Below are positions 1-6,681 of a DNA stretch of 11,472 bases, in pieces. Made by a program: the position numbers and the translations under genes. Source of the stretch: Lactobacillus helveticus DSM 20075 = CGMCC 1.1877 (lineage in GTDB: Bacteria; Bacillota; Bacilli; Lactobacillales; Lactobacillaceae); assembly GCF_000160855.1 (NCBI RefSeq), contig NZ_GG700753.1:98162-109633 (forward strand), given 5' to 3'. The notes below the pieces were generated by a model. The model did not search any database. It was not told where the DNA came from and worked only from the letters and a program-made list of their open reading frames with translations. Positions within the stretch are counted from its first letter, which is position 1. Every line of letters starts with the position of its first letter.

Positions 1-40
1 CTTTTAAGTGTTCGATCCTAACTTTAATATTCTCAGTCAT
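1..40 (-). CDS. brxB: Start of second BREX operon gene, probably brxB (partial)
   Basis: Only the first 13 codons are inside the window, reading MTENIKVRIEHLK; the gene continues past the left edge. The ATG shares its A with the TAA stop of brxA (TAATG), and GGAGGG lies 5 nt upstream inside the last brxA codons, so the start is well supported and translation is probably coupled to brxA. In type 1 BREX loci the gene after brxA is brxB (DUF1788), and the name rests on that order alone, because 13 residues are too few to identify a family. Confidence 0.55.
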   Translation of the reverse strand, partial: MTENIKVRIEHLK

Positions 41-645
41 TACATCCCTCCTAAAGCAGCTAATTCATAATCTAACTTTGCAACTTTCATTGCTAAAACT
101 AATTGAGAATCAAGTAATGGAAACAGAAGCTTATCTTGTTTTTTATTTTGAGGATCAATCTTCATCAATCCTCCATCCCGCATATATGTCTTTAGTGCTC
201 CCTTAATTCGCTTATAAGTATTTAGCGACCACGAAGCAATTGTAGGACTCTCTATCCTTTTTTGATTAATAAATGCTTCCACTTCATAGCTTTTCAAAAT
301 ATCCTCTCGCATTTGCACTTTGGGACGATACACATCATAGATAAACTCATCTAAAATACGACTAGTTAACATTACTGACAATAAAGAAATGATTTTTTGA
401 TTGGAAGTATCAAGTTGCGAGAATATATTTAAAACTGATTCAGGCAATGCTTTTACTCTGACGGCAAGGTTTCTGGAACATCTTTTAGCACGTGCTTTCG
501 TTGGCATTTGAAAGATATTTTCTTCATCACTCATTTGCTTAATATCATTAATACTATAACCTGACTGATAAAGCTCAATAAATTTTGTAAGTTCTGGCAG
601 CCAAATTGCATAAGAAGCAATTCCACCATTATAACTGCGTGACAT
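40..645 (-). CDS. brxA: BREX system protein BrxA (DUF1819 family)
   Basis: A 201-residue protein of the usual BrxA length. The family features I recognise are the N-terminal SRSYNGG segment, a helix with a GYSINDIK-like turn, the NIFQMPT segment followed by a basic stretch (residues 44-60), the central helix ending in DEFIYDVYR, and the IASWSLNTYKRIKG region before the C-terminal part. There is no signal peptide or membrane segment, so it should be cytoplasmic. BrxA is a small DNA-binding component that is usually the first gene of BREX, a system combining methylation of host DNA with a block to phage replication. The stop overlaps the next start by one base, and the SD for that gene lies within the end of brxA, so this is the first gene of an operon leaving the window to the left. 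The SD before its own ATG is weak (TGGGG). The family call is from memory of motifs, not a search. Confidence 0.82.
   Translation of the reverse strand: MSRSYNGGIASYAIWLPELTKFIELYQSGYSINDIKQMSDEENIFQMPTKARAKRCSRNLAVRVKALPESVLNIFSQLDTSNQKIISLLSVMLTSRILDEFIYDVYRPKVQMREDILKSYEVEAFINQKRIESPTIASWSLNTYKRIKGALKTYMRDGGLMKIDPQNKKQDKLLFPLLDSQLVLAMKVAKLDYELAALGGM
46..51 (-). promoter_or_regulatory. Shine-Dalgarno GGAGGG for the gene after brxA
   Basis: GGAGGG on the minus strand, 5 nt before the ATG at 40-38. It lies within the final codons of brxA (Leu-Gly-Gly-Met), so ribosomes finishing brxA sit on the initiation site of the next gene. It fixes the start of the partial gene at the left edge. Confidence 0.75.
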
Positions 646-677
646 TATAATACCCCATTCAATTTAGTAACATTTTC

Positions 678-683
678 ATTATA
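678..683 (-). promoter_or_regulatory. Possible -10 element of the brxA promoter
   Basis: A TATAAT hexamer on the minus strand, 32 nt upstream of the brxA ATG and downstream of the terminator that ends the preceding gene. At 17-bp spacing the -35 region is poor (TGTAAT). The strong terminator upstream means the BREX operon needs a promoter here, which is the main support. Confidence 0.4.
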
Positions 684-710
684 TCAATGATAGGAAGTGA
701 ATTACATACG

Positions 711-757
711 AAAAAATTAGGAAGATCAAATTAAGATTATCCCGTTTGATCTTCCTA
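711..757 (-). terminator. Rho-independent terminator between the restriction gene and brxA
   Basis: A perfect 13-bp inverted repeat (arms 718-730 and 745-757, 14-nt loop) is followed on the minus strand by ATTTTTT at 717-711. It begins 5 nt after the stop of the DUF262/DUF1524 gene, so it ends that transcript and separates it from the BREX operon. The arm core is GGAAGATCAAA. Confidence 0.85.
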
Positions 758-762
758 TATTA

Positions 763-2532
763 CTATTTAATTGTGTATTTGACTTGATTAGATATATCAC
801 ATAAATCTGCTATTTTTGAAATTATTGCAATAATTGTTGTAGCAGAGTGATTAGTTTCTACTCTTATATTGTTTGCTAGTACTGCTGGCCGATTAAAGTG
901 AGAAAATAGTTTCATGTCTAATGAATCGTCTTGACGAATTTTTTCAAAATTACGACTGTCAATTGCCCAAACATAGTTCAGAAAAATTACTAAAGCACTA
1001 CGCCAAGAGTCAATTGAGTAATCTCGATCATTTAATGTAATACGAACAGGCTTCTTACCTGTTACGTCAACTTCTTCATTAATGGTATGTTCTCCAGCAA
1101 TATCTTCAGCTTCTTCGCTCTTAATATCTGGTTTGGCAAAAATTTGACAAAGTTCATTAGATAAATCTTTTGTACGATCAAGTATTGTATCTTTATTCCA
1201 TTGATCATATCTCTCAGGAATTTCTCTAGTTAAAGAAACATTGGATTTGCTATAGTATTCTTTTTTATCACTGAATATTTTATTGCTCATTTCTTGATTA
1301 TACATAGTCAAAGTCAAGTTTCCTATTGTACCGCCTAGTTGATCATTTATTTTATCAGCATTTTTGACTTCTAGACGCCAATCATTATTTAAACGTTGTG
1401 GCATAATATGTTCTACTTGAGCATTATCAAAGTTAATAGTTTCCCTTGTTCTGTTTTCTTCTAAGACTACTAAAGCTAATTTAGCTAGATTATTTCTTTG
1501 TTTATAAAGATTTACTTCTAATAAACTATTTTTAAGATCAGAATCATCAGGGAAACTATTATTTAATTTATATATTTCATTTTTTTGTAAATCAGACTTT
1601 GCCTTGTCTTTATCACATAGCGCAATAACTATTCTATTTAATCCATTAGTAGCATGACGACAAACTTTCAATCGGAACAAATAGCTCTCCATAATGTGTG
1701 CTAATTCAATTAATTTATCCCAATCAATTTCAGAATTTTGGCGCATTTCTAATAACATTAAGAAATATGGGTAAATTACTTTACTTTCCATTACATTTAC
1801 ATGTCTTAGAATTTTATTAAACTCAGAAGATTCTGTATTGCAATTGAGCATTTCATTATAAAACTTAGCAAATTTATATAAATCTGCTAAAGCCGCCTCT
1901 GAATCTAGATTATGTGTGTGAAAATAATTTTTATAGGTATCATAGACCTTGTTTTTTTTTACTAAATTGTGAGTTTTCATTATTAAATAATGACGTAAAA
2001 ATTCAGTAAATGCATTTGTAGTAAAGAATTGTTCTATTTTAATCCAATATTCCTTATAAAGATATGCTTGATTTTCTGAATCTAAGCTCATTAATAAAAA
2101 GTTTCTTACTAAATCAGAAGCTGAAAGAGACACGCCAGTTGAATTAAGACTTTCAAAAATAATTTGTGGATTTTCATCCCCAGGATCATTTGTTAATTCA
2201 ATATATACCATTGCAAAATGATCCATAGATTCATAAAGCTGAGGAGTATTAATTCCAGAATCAGTTATTCTCTTTTTAAAATAATTATAATTTTCTACTA
2301 CTTTAGATGGGTTATTATATTCTTTGCCATTCATTACAGCAAAGAAGGCATCAGCATCATGATCAACGGGCTTCAACTTAAGATGATTATTTGCATCCAA
2401 ATATTTATTGGTTAAGTACTGTTCTTCAATTTCATCTTTATTTTCTGCATCAATATCAGAAATAGCCTTAAGCAATAGAGTCAAACTCATTAGTCTTTGT
2501 TGCCCATCAATAATTCGATAAATATGACTCAT
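763..2532 (-). CDS. GmrSD-type (DUF262-DUF1524) restriction endonuclease, main part
   Basis: A 589-codon frame holding most of a GmrSD-family enzyme. Residue 9 starts DGQQRL, the signature of the DUF262 ParB/Srx-like NTPase fold, followed by the conserved FESLNSTGVSLSASDLVRNF stretch (126-145). The DUF1524 HNH-like nuclease follows, with VEHIMPQ (His375) and GNLTLT...N...SN..F. The last 95 residues form a separate domain with IRVETNHSA (556-564), a motif I recall from the ends of other restriction-linked proteins. Such fused enzymes (GmrSD; BrxU beside BREX) are type IV restriction enzymes that cut modified phage DNA. The N-terminal motif of the same domain lies in the upstream 66-codon frame, overlapping by 4 nt (ATGA), so this is one gene broken by a single missing base, or two coupled pieces. 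The ATG has a weak AGG 6 nt upstream. The hairpin at 711-757 ends it. Confidence 0.8.
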   Translation of the reverse strand: MSHIYRIIDGQQRLMSLTLLLKAISDIDAENKDEIEEQYLTNKYLDANNHLKLKPVDHDADAFFAVMNGKEYNNPSKVVENYNYFKKRITDSGINTPQLYESMDHFAMVYIELTNDPGDENPQIIFESLNSTGVSLSASDLVRNFLLMSLDSENQAYLYKEYWIKIEQFFTTNAFTEFLRHYLIMKTHNLVKKNKVYDTYKNYFHTHNLDSEAALADLYKFAKFYNEMLNCNTESSEFNKILRHVNVMESKVIYPYFLMLLEMRQNSEIDWDKLIELAHIMESYLFRLKVCRHATNGLNRIVIALCDKDKAKSDLQKNEIYKLNNSFPDDSDLKNSLLEVNLYKQRNNLAKLALVVLEENRTRETINFDNAQVEHIMPQRLNNDWRLEVKNADKINDQLGGTIGNLTLTMYNQEMSNKIFSDKKEYYSKSNVSLTREIPERYDQWNKDTILDRTKDLSNELCQIFAKPDIKSEEAEDIAGEHTINEEVDVTGKKPVRITLNDRDYSIDSWRSALVIFLNYVWAIDSRNFEKIRQDDSLDMKLFSHFNRPAVLANNIRVETNHSATTIIAIISKIADLCDISNQVKYTIK

Positions 2533-2729
2533 TTTTTACCTGAGTCAGTAACGTAAACTACTGCACCAATAAAATGATCTTGATCTTCCTTTTCTGCTGT
2601 TAACAAGTCATTAAAAAGTTGTTCGCATTGGGACTTGCCCCATTCATAATTCCGTTGAAAGACTGGAATTTCAAAAATAGTTTTTCCGTTTCCTAAAAAA
2701 TCAAATAAGTTAATACTGTCTGCCCTCAA
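2529..2729 (-). CDS. GmrSD-type restriction protein, N-terminal DUF262 fragment
   Basis: A 66-codon frame with the beginning of DUF262: an ADSINLFDFL start, then IFEIPVFQRNYEWGKSQCEQ (residues 19-38, the IPxFQRxYxW signature) and HFIGAVVYV (52-60). It stops at TGA right after a GGT-A6 stretch, where the expected next residues (YRIIDGQQR) appear in the -1 frame. The start is TTG with AGGAG 8 nt upstream; an in-frame stop lies further upstream and there is no in-frame ATG. One extra A would give a single continuous protein of 655 residues. As it stands the two signature motifs of one fold sit on separate polypeptides, unless slippage joins them. Confidence 0.75.
   Translation of the reverse strand: MRADSINLFDFLGNGKTIFEIPVFQRNYEWGKSQCEQLFNDLLTAEKEDQDHFIGAVVYVTDSGKK
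2532..2537 (-). other. A6 homopolymer at the frame break of the restriction gene
   Basis: Minus-strand GGT followed by six A residues and TGAG. With six A the upstream frame stops at TGA. With seven A it reads Gly-Lys-Lys-Met-Ser-His straight into the downstream frame. The last A is also the first base of the downstream ATG (ATGA overlap). The tract could be a mutation site, a slippage (phase-variation) site, or a place where polymerase or ribosome slips. Confidence 0.7.
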
Positions 2730-2745
2730 TTTAAATACTCCTATT

Positions 2746-2844
2746 TTACTTTATGCTATTATAAATCTTTTGCCAACACTCTTTCAAACCATGTAAGTGC
2801 TTGCCTTTAACGTGCTGATTCATGGTAGAATGTAAAGAGTCCAT
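2746..2844 (-). pseudogene. Truncated IS30-type transposase N-terminus (32 codons)
   Basis: ATG at 2844 has a full GGAGG 6 nt upstream and reads MDSLHSTMNQHVKGKHLHGL before ending at TAA after 32 codons. The QHVKGKHL stretch resembles the start of Lactobacillus IS30-type transposases, where it precedes the first helix-turn-helix. The remainder is not transposase-like, so the element is cut off around 2795. The stop lies 16 nt before the TTG of the restriction gene, so ribosomes loading here may continue into it. The family call is from memory of a short motif and is tentative. Confidence 0.45.
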
Positions 2845-2950
2845 TTGTGACCTCCAATAGATGTTTTTGTGGTTATTAACATTCTATCAAACAGGTCCAG
2901 ATGGACTTTTATTTTTTACAAAGTGTTCAACTTAATTTTACAATCGGCCA
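2746..2950 (-). mobile_element. Remnant of the left end of an IS30-family element
   Basis: The segment has the layout of an IS left end read on the minus strand: an end-like sequence near 2918-2949 (core AAGTGTTCAACTTAATTTTA on the plus strand), about 75 bp of AT-rich leader with a small GTCCA/TGGAC inverted repeat (2895-2906), an SD, and the first transposase codons. No right end or transposase body is present. It forms the border between defence genes and the msrA cluster. The terminal sequence is recognised only by general resemblance. Confidence 0.4.
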
Positions 2951-3014
2951 CCAGCGATTTTTTAATATTAAAAACCAAACCTTTTCTCAATGTTTAGCAC
3001 TAGCTATATAGTAA

Positions 3015-3387
3015 TCATTCATAAGAACAGACTTCGACCAAGTTTCCATCTGGATCCCTAGTATAGACAGAAGTTATTTTTCCATGTGCACCATGCTTCT
3101 CTACTGGGCCTGAAATAATCTCTTGATTATTTGATTTATACTTAGCTATCACATTTTTAATAGGTTGATCAGTTTGAAGACAAAAATCAAAAACTCCCGT
3201 TTCCAATTGTTTAGCCACAATTGCGTTAACCCCATTAGTCTTTTTTCTCAGTCGAATTAATTGATCACCACATTGAAGAATTTTGTTCATCAACAATAGG
3301 CAATCCTAGAATTTCATGATAAAAATTCTTAGATTTATTTAAATCAGTCACAGTAATTACAAAATGATCCAAAGCAATAATTGTCAT
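3015..3387 (-). pseudogene. Frameshifted VOC-family (glyoxalase/bleomycin-resistance-like) gene
   Basis: Two frames together make one VOC (vicinal oxygen chelate) protein. Codons 1-40 from ATG 3387 read as the first beta-alpha unit, with LDHFVITVTDLNKSKNFYH, a probable metal ligand His8 and EILGLPIV, then stop at TGA (3267-3265). The sequence continues in the other frame as CGDQLIRL... with YTRDPDGNLVEV near the end, the usual C-terminal VOC strand with its Glu ligand. The combined length of 373 nt is one base more than a 123-residue reading, so a 1-nt insertion (or 2-nt deletion) near 3268-3285 is the simplest cause. VOC proteins of this size act in isomerisation, detoxification or antibiotic binding; the substrate here is unknown. 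It starts 29 nt after the ASCH gene and is probably the last gene of the msrA cluster. Only a very weak SD precedes the ATG. Sequencing error is possible. Confidence 0.75.
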
Positions 3388-3416
3388 ATTTTCACTGCTT
3401 TACATAAGTTATATTA

Positions 3417-3785
3417 TTAAACGTGTTTATTTTTGGAACGATAAATCAATGGAATAACTTGTTTTTCAAATTCTGAGCTCTTAATTGGAATAATTACATC
3501 ATCATCAACATTAAAAAGCTTAAGCTGTCCTTTTACTTTAATCGGATCAATCAAATTCTTAAGTTTAATGTACCAATAATAGCATTGATCGACATCATTC
3601 CAGTCTATTCGATACAGATCCATCACGCAAAGTGCATATCCTGGTGCAGAATTCGGCACCCTTTTTGCCGTAGAGCACATCAAAATCGGTCCGCGATAAT
3701 TAGTTTTCCACGTGCGATATTCTATTTTCTTGGTGCCGTTAATCATCTGCATGACATAGTCACCACGCACAGACAAAGCTTTCAT
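3417..3785 (-). CDS. ASCH-domain protein
   Basis: A 122-residue protein made almost entirely of one ASCH (ASC-1 homology) domain, a beta-barrel related to PUA and thought to bind RNA or nucleotides. The family pattern is visible in ALSVRGDYVMQMINGTKKIE (residues 3-22), EYRTWKTNYRG (22-32, the conserved E-x-R-x-W region), ILMCSTA (34-40) and the IKVKGQLKLFNVDDD strand near residues 82-96. No membrane segment or signal is present. The ATG overlaps the msrA stop by one base (TAATG), so it should be translated by coupling with msrA. Its cellular role is not established; the link with methionine sulfoxide repair is suggested only by gene order. Confidence 0.8.
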   Translation of the reverse strand: MKALSVRGDYVMQMINGTKKIEYRTWKTNYRGPILMCSTAKRVPNSAPGYALCVMDLYRIDWNDVDQCYYWYIKLKNLIDPIKVKGQLKLFNVDDDVIIPIKSSEFEKQVIPLIYRSKNKHV

Positions 3786-4354
3786 TATTTATCCCAGTGT
3801 TCTTTGATAAATTTTTCTCGGCCACCCGCTTCTTCCATTGCATAACGAAGCGGATCTTTTTTATAGAAATCTTGGTGATATTCTTCTGCTGGATAAAATG
3901 GTTGAGCTGGTTCAATTTGCGTTACAATCGGATCATCGAACTTGCCGCTTTCAGCTAATTCTTGTTTGGACTTCTCCGCAGCTTCCTTCTGTGCTGGTGA
4001 GTTATAGTAAATTACAGGACGATATTGATCGCCACGATCTTGGAACTGCCCCATTGCATCCGTGGGATCAGTAACCTGCCAATAATATTGAAGCAACTTT
4101 TGATAAGGCATTTTTTCAGGATCGAAAGTAATTTCAACGGCTTCTGTATGCCCAGTTTTACCCGTGCAGACTTCTTCGTAAGTTGGATTGGCAACATGGC
4201 CACCAGTATACCCACTAACTACCTTTTCTATTCCGGGCAGCTTATCAAATGGGCTCACCATGCACCAAAAGCATCCCCCAGCAAAGATTGCCGTGTCTAA
4301 TGCGCCTTTAGGCTTGGTATCAGTGGCTTTGGCTTGTTTGTTGTTCTCTGTCAT
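3785..4354 (-). CDS. msrA: Peptide methionine-(S)-S-oxide reductase MsrA
   Basis: A 189-residue cytoplasmic enzyme that reduces the S-epimer of methionine sulfoxide in proteins back to methionine, using thioredoxin-type reductant. The catalytic motif GGCFWC is at residues 26-31 (Cys28 nucleophile), followed by GYTGG (48-52), the [13 protein letters not shown] region (67-79) and EEYHQDFY near the C-terminus, all typical of MsrA. Start choice: the frame is open back to a TTG at 4372, but that TTG is part of the Shine-Dalgarno (TTGGAGG). The ATG at 4354, 11 nt after GGAGG, begins MTENNKQ and is preferred, removing six spurious residues. It is the first gene of a minus-strand cluster with the ASCH gene and the broken VOC gene. 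The upstream DNA (4385-4460) is very AT-rich with two TATAAT-like hexamers, but I cannot pick a promoter. Confidence 0.93.
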   Translation of the reverse strand: MTENNKQAKATDTKPKGALDTAIFAGGCFWCMVSPFDKLPGIEKVVSGYTGGHVANPTYEEVCTGKTGHTEAVEITFDPEKMPYQKLLQYYWQVTDPTDAMGQFQDRGDQYRPVIYYNSPAQKEAAEKSKQELAESGKFDDPIVTQIEPAQPFYPAEEYHQDFYKKDPLRYAMEEAGGREKFIKEHWDK

Positions 4355-4365
4355 TCTTTTAAATT

Positions 4366-4370
4366 CCTCC
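4366..4370 (-). promoter_or_regulatory. Shine-Dalgarno GGAGG deciding the msrA start
   Basis: GGAGG on the minus strand, 11 nt before ATG 4354. The in-frame TTG at 4372-4370 overlaps this SD and so cannot use it, which argues for the ATG as the real start. Confidence 0.7.
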
Positions 4371-4467
4371 AAATTCCGTGAAGTTTTCGTTTTTTTCGTT
4401 TTTCAATCTTAAACCGAATTATAAACTAGATTATAATATTTTTTCATAATTTTTTAAAATAAAATGC

Positions 4468-4512
4468 AAAAAGCCACCCAAGAAGGTCTTTTATCCTTCT
4501 AAGTGGCTTTTT
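4468..4512 (-). terminator. Rho-independent terminator after the 145-residue gene
   Basis: An inverted repeat with outer arms 4468-4477 and 4503-4512 (AAAAAGCCAC and its complement), an inner pair AGAAGG/CCTTCT (4481-4486, 4495-4500) and an 8-nt loop. On the minus strand it ends in GTGGCTTTTT. It begins 2 nt after the TAG stop of the 145-residue gene and lies upstream of msrA, keeping the two transcripts apart. Confidence 0.88.
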
Positions 4513-4514
4513 TA

Positions 4515-4952
4515 CTACATATCTTTTGCAGATTTCGTCAAATCATTCTTATCTGAAATCCAAGTAAACAATGGCAAATCAATATGACCATTTTCGTCAA
4601 TTAAATTCATTACTTTTTCCATAAAGAATTCCTGCCAATGCTTATCTGGTTGTACACCGGGATGACCTAATTGAGGAACTAGCCATCCTTCACTCAATGG
4701 CTTGATTGGATTAAGACCTACTACCATCCCAATAGTATAGTTTGAAAAATCAAAACTGCCTTCGACTACTTTCCATTTAGGATTTTTCATTAATTCAGGT
4801 TGCAATTTATTTAACATTTCAGGCGGAATTTTACCCTCAGTAATTGCCATTCTACCCTTAATTGGGCCATTTTTCTTTTCAAATTCTTGCAAAGTGCCTT
4901 GCATAAATAATTTTTGCCCAAATTGATCAAATTTCTTCTCTTCTTTTAACAT
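4515..4952 (-). CDS. Hypothetical protein, 145 residues, unrecognised
   Basis: I do not recognise this family. It is a soluble, mixed alpha/beta protein with many Lys and Glu residues, no Cys, no signal peptide and no membrane helix. Notable segments are a charged N-terminal helix (residues 1-27), KIPPEMLNKLQPELM (41-55), a hydrophobic strand FSNYTIGMVVGL, GWLVPQLGHPGVQPDKHW, and an acidic helix with VMNLIDENGHIDLPLFTW. It is flanked by its own terminator and a likely promoter, so it is transcribed alone. The ATG is the first possible start in frame, since a TAA stop lies 3 codons upstream. Its SD-like AAGGGAAG is about 15 nt or more away, too far for a good site, so initiation may be weak. 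Expected only in lactobacilli, by inference. Confidence 0.65.
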   Translation of the reverse strand: MLKEEKKFDQFGQKLFMQGTLQEFEKKNGPIKGRMAITEGKIPPEMLNKLQPELMKNPKWKVVEGSFDFSNYTIGMVVGLNPIKPLSEGWLVPQLGHPGVQPDKHWQEFFMEKVMNLIDENGHIDLPLFTWISDKNDLTKSAKDM

Positions 4953-4990
4953 AGTTAATTAATCAACTTCCCTTAATATGCTTAAGCTTT

Positions 4991-4996
4991 ATTATA
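4991..4996 (-). promoter_or_regulatory. Likely -10 element for the 145-residue gene
   Basis: TATAAT on the minus strand preceded directly by TG, 38 nt upstream of the ATG at 4952. No clear -35 is present at 17 bp (the sequence there is a T run). Confidence 0.45.
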
Positions 4997-5055
4997 CAGA
5001 ATTTTATCAATGAAAAAAGCTTCCAAGATTCAATTAAACCTCTTAATCTTACATC

Positions 5056-5061
5056 TATAAT
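5056..5061 (+). promoter_or_regulatory. Likely -10 element for the 526-residue surface protein
   Basis: TATAAT on the plus strand, 39 nt before the ATG at 5101. The -35 region is weak (TTAAAC at about 16 bp). No recognisable SD lies before the start, so expression may be low. Confidence 0.4.
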
Positions 5062-5100
5062 CTAAATAGTTTAGTCACGTCCTTAGATTTAGTAGATAAT

Positions 5101-6681
5101 ATGAATATCATGAAAAAGTTTTTATATTTTATAATTTTACCGATATTAATTTTATTCATTCTATATTTTTATTTACCTTTAAAAATTAATCCGTTAAAAA
5201 ACGGATCTATCGTGTTAAAGCCTGCACCAGTAACTACTTACACTAATGTTCAAACTAAATTGGCTGGACCCCATGATTTTCCAATTTATCGCAATATTTC
5301 TAAAGACGGTGGTATCAATGCTTTCACTTCTACCAAGGATTTCAGTAACGGTTTGCTTCAATCTCTTAAATCAGCGCAAACCAAGCAAGGAAGTTTTTAT
5401 CAATTAACAGTCAACGGTAGACAGATTGGTTGGGTTAATGAAAAATTCTTTTTACGTAGCAAACTACTTGCGGCAAAGCATGTATCTTTAACTCGTAATC
5501 CCTATTACTCTTTCCCAGTGAGGGATGCAATTTCTTATATTGCAGACAAGCACGGCACCTTAATCGATCCTAAAAAAGTATCTGCATCCCAAAATTTTGT
5601 TAATTCTACAACTCCTGGGAAATTTACAATTAAATTAAAATACCATCATTTAAAAACAACAATCAACGTTCATGTTAGACCTAATTTAAACGAAGGCATT
5701 ACTGTCGCAAACAGAACTGCTATTGCTGGACCTTCTTTAGTAAAAACATTCTCTGGTAGTTCCAAATCTTCTTCTCCAAATTGGAATCCCGAAAATAATT
5801 ATCAGCCTGAAACCAAAATTAATAGATATTATGATAATAAGCATAATTTGATGATAACCCAATTTTACCAACCTCGTTTTCATTCATTAACGCCCCAACC
5901 TACTCCTCTTAATCAAATAGGAGTTATTCCTCAAGGGATCAGCCTTAAACAAAATCAATTAACTGTTTCATATTTCAGTGAACCTAACGTTGAATGGGGG
6001 CATCTAGTTACTTATAATCTCAATCATTTGTCCGATCCACTTAAATCACAAAATTTACTTACTATGAAGTGGCGAGAATTTAAAAATACATCACGCAATA
6101 TTGCAATATCTCCATATATGAAGCTGGGGCACGGACAATCTATCGGCATGACTAAAAAATATATTTATGTACTGGCTAGCAGCAACAAAGAAGCTAATCC
6201 CGATAAATCCGAAGAAATTTTTCAAATTTCTAGAAAAAACTACCAAATTAACCATCTTTGGACTATAAAAGTATGGAATCGTTCTAGCTATTATCCACGC
6301 TATTTTCATAACGCTTGCTTTATTAATAGTCACTTAATGTACGTTACTTTTCATAATGCCAGCAAAGGATTATATGAATACTGGAAATTAAGTCGAAACG
6401 GAAATACATGGATGCCAACAGAAATCGGAGCAACTCAATCTGATTTTGTAAAAAACAATTCACCTCTGCAAGGCTTTACCTCTAGTCGTTCTAAGTTTTA
6501 CCTAGCTTTTAACGATAATTTATTCATAATTACCCATCCAGGAAAACTCATACAGCACTACCAATTTCATACCTTGCGCGAAACCGAAGGGATAGCTGTA
6601 GAAAATGATCGCCCTTATATTGAATTAGCACGCAGACCCGAATTGCTACAAATAAAAAATCAACAAAATAAAAAGAATTGA
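5101..6681 (+). CDS. Membrane-anchored/exported protein with GW (SH3-like) module and probable beta-propeller
   Basis: A 526-residue protein with a hydrophobic helix at residues 6-26 after two lysines (MKKFLYFIILPILILFIL), which would act as an uncleaved anchor or signal peptide. No lipobox cysteine, LPXTG motif or other membrane helix is seen, so the bulk should lie outside the cell. Residues about 45-118 look like a GW/SH3b module: sugar- or teichoic-acid-binding folds ending in NGRQIGWVNEKFF, with Gly110-Trp111. Residues 125-192 look like an Ig-type beta domain. A Ser/Asn/Pro-rich linker (215-240) follows, then a region with repeated beta-strand blocks (IPQGISLKQNQLTVSYFS, IGMTKKYIYVLASS, ACFINSHLMYVTFHN, FTSSRSKFYLAFN) that fits a propeller. 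No catalytic motif is recognised. ATG 5101 or ATG 5110 could be the start; neither has a good SD. It is a single-gene unit closed by the hairpin at 6671-6715, in which its stop codon lies. A wall- or glycan-binding role is inference. Confidence 0.7.
   Translation: MNIMKKFLYFIILPILILFILYFYLPLKINPLKNGSIVLKPAPVTTYTNVQTKLAGPHDFPIYRNISKDGGINAFTSTKDFSNGLLQSLKSAQTKQGSFYQLTVNGRQIGWVNEKFFLRSKLLAAKHVSLTRNPYYSFPVRDAISYIADKHGTLIDPKKVSASQNFVNSTTPGKFTIKLKYHHLKTTINVHVRPNLNEGITVANRTAIAGPSLVKTFSGSSKSSSPNWNPENNYQPETKINRYYDNKHNLMITQFYQPRFHSLTPQPTPLNQIGVIPQGISLKQNQLTVSYFSEPNVEWGHLVTYNLNHLSDPLKSQNLLTMKWREFKNTSRNIAISPYMKLGHGQSIGMTKKYIYVLASSNKEANPDKSEEIFQISRKNYQINHLWTIKVWNRSSYYPRYFHNACFINSHLMYVTFHNASKGLYEYWKLSRNGNTWMPTEIGATQSDFVKNNSPLQGFTSSRSKFYLAFNDNLFIITHPGKLIQHYQFHTLRETEGIAVENDRPYIELARRPELLQIKNQQNKKN

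Noticed and set aside
2746..2844. The 32-codon frame as a regulatory leader peptide or antitoxin
   Set aside because: QHVKGKHL and the upstream layout fit a truncated transposase better. No run of a single amino acid codon or attenuator hairpin is seen.
3297..3387. The first VOC frame as a separate 40-residue small protein
   Set aside because: It is plainly the first beta-alpha unit of the VOC domain continued in the next frame.
4355..4372. TTG start for msrA at 4372
   Set aside because: The TTG is part of the TTGGAGG Shine-Dalgarno; ATG 4354 follows it at a workable distance.
3585..4412. Several plus-strand open frames over the ASCH and msrA genes
   Set aside because: All lie antisense to well-supported conserved genes and show no protein-like motifs.
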